Position numbers and translations under genes: made by a program. Of a stretch of DNA of 64,000 bases, positions 63,353 to 64,000 are shown piece by piece. Every line of letters starts with the position of its first letter. Position 1 is the first letter of the stretch. The notes under the pieces were generated by a model. That model worked only from the letters and a program-made list of their open reading frames with translations. It was not told the origin of the DNA and searched no databases. The DNA is from an uncultured SAR86 cluster bacterium (GTDB lineage: Bacteria > Pseudomonadota > Gammaproteobacteria > Magnimaribacterales > D2472), in contig CACOZT010000001.1 in the NCBI GenBank assembly GCA_902631785.1, positions 400,219-464,218 of the forward strand, written 5' to 3'.

Positions 63353-63960
63353 TATTATATTCAGATAGAAACGACCATTATAGCCAAAGAGTTAGAATTG
63401 TATTAGCTGAGAAAGATATTTCAGCAGAAATTAATGAAGCTAAGGCAGAAGAAACTCCAGATGATGTGCTTTCAATTAGCCCTTATCATAAACTTCCTAT
63501 TCTTGTTGATAGAGATTTAGCTATTCACGACCCTTCTGTAATGATGGAATATTTGGATGAGAGATTTCCTCACCCTCCACTTTTGCCTGTTTATCCAGTA
63601 GCTAGAGCAAATTGCAGAACTCTTATGCTGAGAATAGATAGGGAATGGTGTCCTTTGATAGATACTCTCATTGAAGGCGAAAAAACTGAAAAAGAATTGA
63701 TGAAAATTAGAGAAGAGCTGCTCCACGAAATCTCATCTATAGCACCAACATTTAAAGAATTTAAATTCTTTATGAGTGAAGAATTTACATTAGTGGATTG
63801 TTGTTTTGCTCCAATACTTTGGAGATTGCCTTCAGTTGGAATAAAACTCCCCGTAAATAGACACTTGAAACCTTTAATCGATTATCAAAATATGGTTTTT
63901 GAAAGACCTGGATTTTTAGATAGCCTATCTTCGATAGAAAGAGATCTTAAATCTAACTAG
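63349..63960 (+). CDS. sspA: Stringent starvation protein A
   Basis: Glutathione-S-transferase-fold regulator that binds RNA polymerase in E. coli. 203 residues. N-terminal thioredoxin-like half LYSDRNDHYSQRVRIVLAEK, conserved SPYHKLPILVDRDLAIHDPS near 45 (the PHP-type surface), helical C-half. petABC-sspA is the standard gammaproteobacterial order; sspB, usual next, is not seen before the edge. Confidence 0.93.
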   Translation: MILYSDRNDHYSQRVRIVLAEKDISAEINEAKAEETPDDVLSISPYHKLPILVDRDLAIHDPSVMMEYLDERFPHPPLLPVYPVARANCRTLMLRIDREWCPLIDTLIEGEKTEKELMKIREELLHEISSIAPTFKEFKFFMSEEFTLVDCCFAPILWRLPSVGIKLPVNRHLKPLIDYQNMVFERPGFLDSLSSIERDLKSN

Positions 63961-64000
63961 TAAAGTTTGAAGTAGAAACTTGCCATAAATTCAAATCACG
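63953..64000 (-). CDS. Possible 3' end of a convergent gene, cut by the right edge
   Basis: The minus strand is open from the edge for 15 codons and ends RDLNLWQVSTSNFTS then TAG, overlapping the sspA stop by eight bases. Other convergent pairs here (murA/degS, yhdP/mgtE) overlap by eight or nine bases, which makes this credible. Too short to name. Confidence 0.3.
   Translation of the reverse strand, partial: RDLNLWQVSTSNFTS

Overview
The window looks like a piece of the chromosome of a small-genome marine gammaproteobacterium, most likely of the SAR86 type. This is inferred from three things. The DNA is A+T-rich throughout. Genes are packed with overlaps or only a few bases between them. 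The gene order is the conserved gammaproteobacterial one (map-glnD-dapD; carAB-greA-rlmE-ftsH-glmM-tpiA-secG-tRNAs-rimP-nusA-infB-rbfA-truB-rpsO-pnp; lolB-ispE-prs-pth-ychF opposite hemA-prfA-prmC; mreBCD-yhdP; rpoN-lptB-lptA-kdsD opposite mlaC-ibaG-murA; degS-zapE-rplM-rpsI-petABC-sspA). Another streamlined marine gammaproteobacterium is possible; a 16S gene is not in view.

Layout. 1-6.6 kb: the 5' part of valS, pepA, the LPS-export permeases lptF and lptG, an RDD membrane protein, a POT peptide transporter and a 42-residue basic protein. 6.6-11.9 kb (minus): map-glnD-dapD-dapE. 12-21.8 kb (plus): carAB, greA, rlmE, ftsH, glmM, tpiA, secG. 21.8-30 kb: tRNA-Leu(GAG) on the minus strand, initiator tRNA, then rimP-nusA-infB-rbfA-truB and rpsO-pnp. 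30.1-30.7 kb: two related small hydrophobic proteins of unknown function and elongator tRNA-Met. 30.7-35.4 kb (minus): lolB-ispE-tRNA-Gln-prs-rplY-pth-ychF. 35.4-38.6 kb (plus): hemA-prfA-prmC. 38.6-42.8 kb: selO and a nitroreductase (minus), then an acyl-CoA ligase and a MaoC hydratase (plus). 42.8-46 kb (minus): gatCAB. 46-50.8 kb (plus): mreBCD and a short YhdP-like protein. 50.8-55.5 kb (minus): kdsD-lptA-lptB-rpoN-mgtE. 55.6-57.7 kb: mlaC-ibaG-murA. 57.7-64 kb: degS (minus), zapE, rplM-rpsI, petABC, sspA.

The content is housekeeping: translation (factors, ribosomal proteins, tRNAs, transamidosome), envelope assembly (LPS transport, peptidoglycan precursors, rod-shape scaffold, lipoprotein and phospholipid trafficking), amino acid and pyrimidine synthesis, nitrogen regulation (glnD, rpoN) and the cytochrome bc1 complex. 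I see no prophage, insertion sequence, CRISPR array or toxin-antitoxin pair, and no stretch over 300 bases lacks a gene.

The unusual features are compaction effects and small elements. They include genes missing from otherwise conserved blocks (holC, folP, lptC/kdsC, mlaFEDB, hpf/ptsN/rapZ), divergent genes whose start codons touch or overlap, and a perfect palindrome that gives two convergent proteins the same C-terminus. Two promoters sit so close to the start codon that leaderless mRNAs are predicted. The initiator tRNA has a U1-U72 end, and the tandem small hydrophobic paralogues begin with the strongest Shine-Dalgarno I noticed in the window.
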